Made by a program: the position numbers and the translations under genes. A stretch of DNA of 6,192 bases from Burkholderiaceae bacterium (GTDB taxonomy: Bacteria; Pseudomonadota; Gammaproteobacteria; Burkholderiales; Burkholderiaceae_C). The stretch spans positions 1-6,192 of the forward strand of contig JAIRRE010000097.1 of assembly GCA_031256125.1 (NCBI GenBank), given 5' to 3'. Of this stretch, positions 5,238 through 6,192 are shown piece by piece. The first letter of the stretch is position 1, and each line of letters starts with the position of its first letter. Below the pieces are notes generated by a model, which was given only the letters and a program-made list of their open reading frames with translations, was not told the DNA's origin and ran no database searches.

Positions 5238-6182
5238 TCATGCGGCGCGCAGCCGCTCGATGAGACCGTTCAATTCGTCCAGCGAACCAAAACCTATCGC
5301 CAGCTCGCCGCCCTGTACTTGCCCGCCACGCGCTGTTTTTTTGACGCGCACCTCCACCGGAGCGGTCAAGTGGTCGGCCAGTTCTTCTTCGACGCGTTTC
5401 AAATCGCCCGATTTTGCCTGCGCCCCGGTTGTTTTTTTCTTGCGGGGCGCGGTCAAATCGAATTGTGCCGACAAGCGCTTGACCAGCGCCTCGGCCTCGC
5501 GCACCGATAGTTTTTTGGCCGCGATCTGGTTGGCCGCCGCAATTTGCGCCGCGCCGTCAAGCGCCAGCAGGGCGCGCGCGTGGCCCATGTCCAAATCGCC
5601 CGCCATCAGCATGGTTTGTACCGGGTCCGCCAATTGCAACAGGCGAAGCAGGTTGCTCGCCGCCGAACGGCTGCGGCCCACGGCCTGCGCCGCTTGTTCG
5701 TGCGTCAGGTCGAATTCGGTCACCAGGCGTTTCAAGCCTTGCGCCTCTTCCAGCGGATTCAAATCCTCACGCTGGATGTTTTCGATCAGCGCCATGATGG
5801 CGGCGCTCTCGTCGGGCACATCGCGCACCAGCGCCGGCACCTCGGTCAAACCCGCCAGCCGGGCCGCGCGGAAACGCCGTTCGCCCGCGATGATTTCGTA
5901 TCGCGCTCCTGAATTGATAGCACCAGAATCTGTAAAACCACGCCGCCGCACCAGTATCGGCTGCATGATGCCCTGCGTCTTGATGGATTCGGCCAGCTCG
6001 TAGAGCGCGCCTTCGTCCATGCGGGTACGCGGCTGATAGGGGCCGGGCGCGAGGTCGTCGAGCGCCAGCAGCATCGGCGCGCCGCTGGCCGCTTGTGCAT
6101 CCGCCGCCGCCGTTTCGGCCACGGTCGGACCCAGGAGCGCATCCAGACCGCGGCCCAAGCCCTTGGGTTTTTTAGTCGCCAT
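5238..6182 (-). CDS. parB: Chromosome partitioning protein ParB (Spo0J family)
   Basis: This 314-residue protein is the centromere-binding CTPase clamp of the ParABS system; it loads at parS sites, slides on DNA and works with the ParA ATPase to segregate the origin region. The N-terminus carries the ParA-contacting KGLGRGLDALLG (7-18). The CTP-binding domain follows from about residue 38, with QPRTRMDEGALYELAESIKTQGIMQPILV, GERRFRAAR (100-108) and ENIQRED (134-140). The helix-turn-helix for parS is LTHEQAAQAVGRSRSAASNLLRLL (159-182). A Lys-rich linker (247-257) leads to the C-terminal dimerisation domain ending LDELNGLIERLRAA. Residues 82-93 appear extra relative to relatives. ATG 6182 was chosen over the TTG at 6188. 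In relatives parA lies directly upstream, here beyond the edge. The downstream methyltransferase gene is 27 bases away. Confidence 0.95.
   Translation of the reverse strand: MATKKPKGLGRGLDALLGPTVAETAAADAQAASGAPMLLALDDLAPGPYQPRTRMDEGALYELAESIKTQGIMQPILVRRRGFTDSGAINSGARYEIIAGERRFRAARLAGLTEVPALVRDVPDESAAIMALIENIQREDLNPLEEAQGLKRLVTEFDLTHEQAAQAVGRSRSAASNLLRLLQLADPVQTMLMAGDLDMGHARALLALDGAAQIAAANQIAAKKLSVREAEALVKRLSAQFDLTAPRKKKTTGAQAKSGDLKRVEEELADHLTAPVEVRVKKTARGGQVQGGELAIGFGSLDELNGLIERLRAA
5904..5939. repeat. Short AT-rich in-frame insertion in parB
   Basis: About 36 bases encode GFTDSGAINSGA, ParB residues 82-93, between ILVRRR and RYEIIAGERR. Typical ParB proteins have only a few residues in this turn. 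The stretch is visibly AT-richer than the GC-rich gene around it and contains GAATTGATAGC on the plus strand, which resembles a dispersed Comamonadaceae repeat as I recall it. Boundaries and origin are uncertain. Confidence 0.4.
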
Positions 6183-6192
6183 ATCCAAACAT

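Noticed and set aside
4569..6003. Long plus-strand frames opposite the methyltransferase and parB genes
   Set aside because: Ser/Arg/Ala-rich shadow translations with no domains, opposite two well-supported genes.
6172..6192. ATG at 6192 on the minus strand giving a six-codon frame ending at 6172
   Set aside because: Could be the tail of an upstream gene such as parA, but too little sequence lies in the window to judge.

Overview
The window is GC-rich, bacterial and densely coding, and looks like a chromosomal segment of a betaproteobacterium, most likely Burkholderiales and close to Comamonadaceae. The basis is the ParB sequence, the RRM/glycine-rich RNA-binding protein and the AmgK-type kinase, all read by family resemblance recalled from memory; no database search was possible. 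I see no rRNA, tRNA, CRISPR array, transposase or complete insertion sequence.

Layout, left to right: a type IV pilin gene (95-697, +) with a GTG start; a 267-base gap holding a GC-rich palindromic repeat that ends in a T-run and then a bidirectional terminator (906-932); a glycine-rich RNA-binding protein gene (965-1525, -) with three 36-bp tandem repeats; a 318-base divergent intergenic region with a candidate minus-strand promoter, a structured leader of about 200 nt and a hairpin touching the next start codon; an AmgK-type sugar kinase gene (1844-3019, +), 22 bases ahead of a UraA-type permease gene (3042-4340, +) with a strong ribosome binding site; a decayed C-terminal piece of a PIN-domain (VapC-like) toxin gene (4367-4508); then two minus-strand genes that appear co-transcribed, parB (5238-6182) followed by a small SAM-dependent methyltransferase (4512-5210). 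parA probably lies just beyond the right edge.

The genes do not form one pathway. The kinase (cell-wall sugar recycling) and permease (nucleobase uptake) probably share a transcript and could both serve salvage. parB is for chromosome segregation, and its downstream methyltransferase resembles phospholipid N-methyltransferases. 

The most unusual theme is repeat DNA inside conserved genes. The kinase carries an in-frame segment of about 99 bp (2489-2587), full of nested palindromes, exactly between its catalytic loop and its metal-binding loop. ParB carries a short AT-rich in-frame segment (5904-5939) just before its CTP-binding GERRFRA motif. Both look like short elements tolerated as extra peptide in surface loops. 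I did not identify a wholly new system; these insertions, the toxin relic and the kinase start-site hairpin are the best leads.
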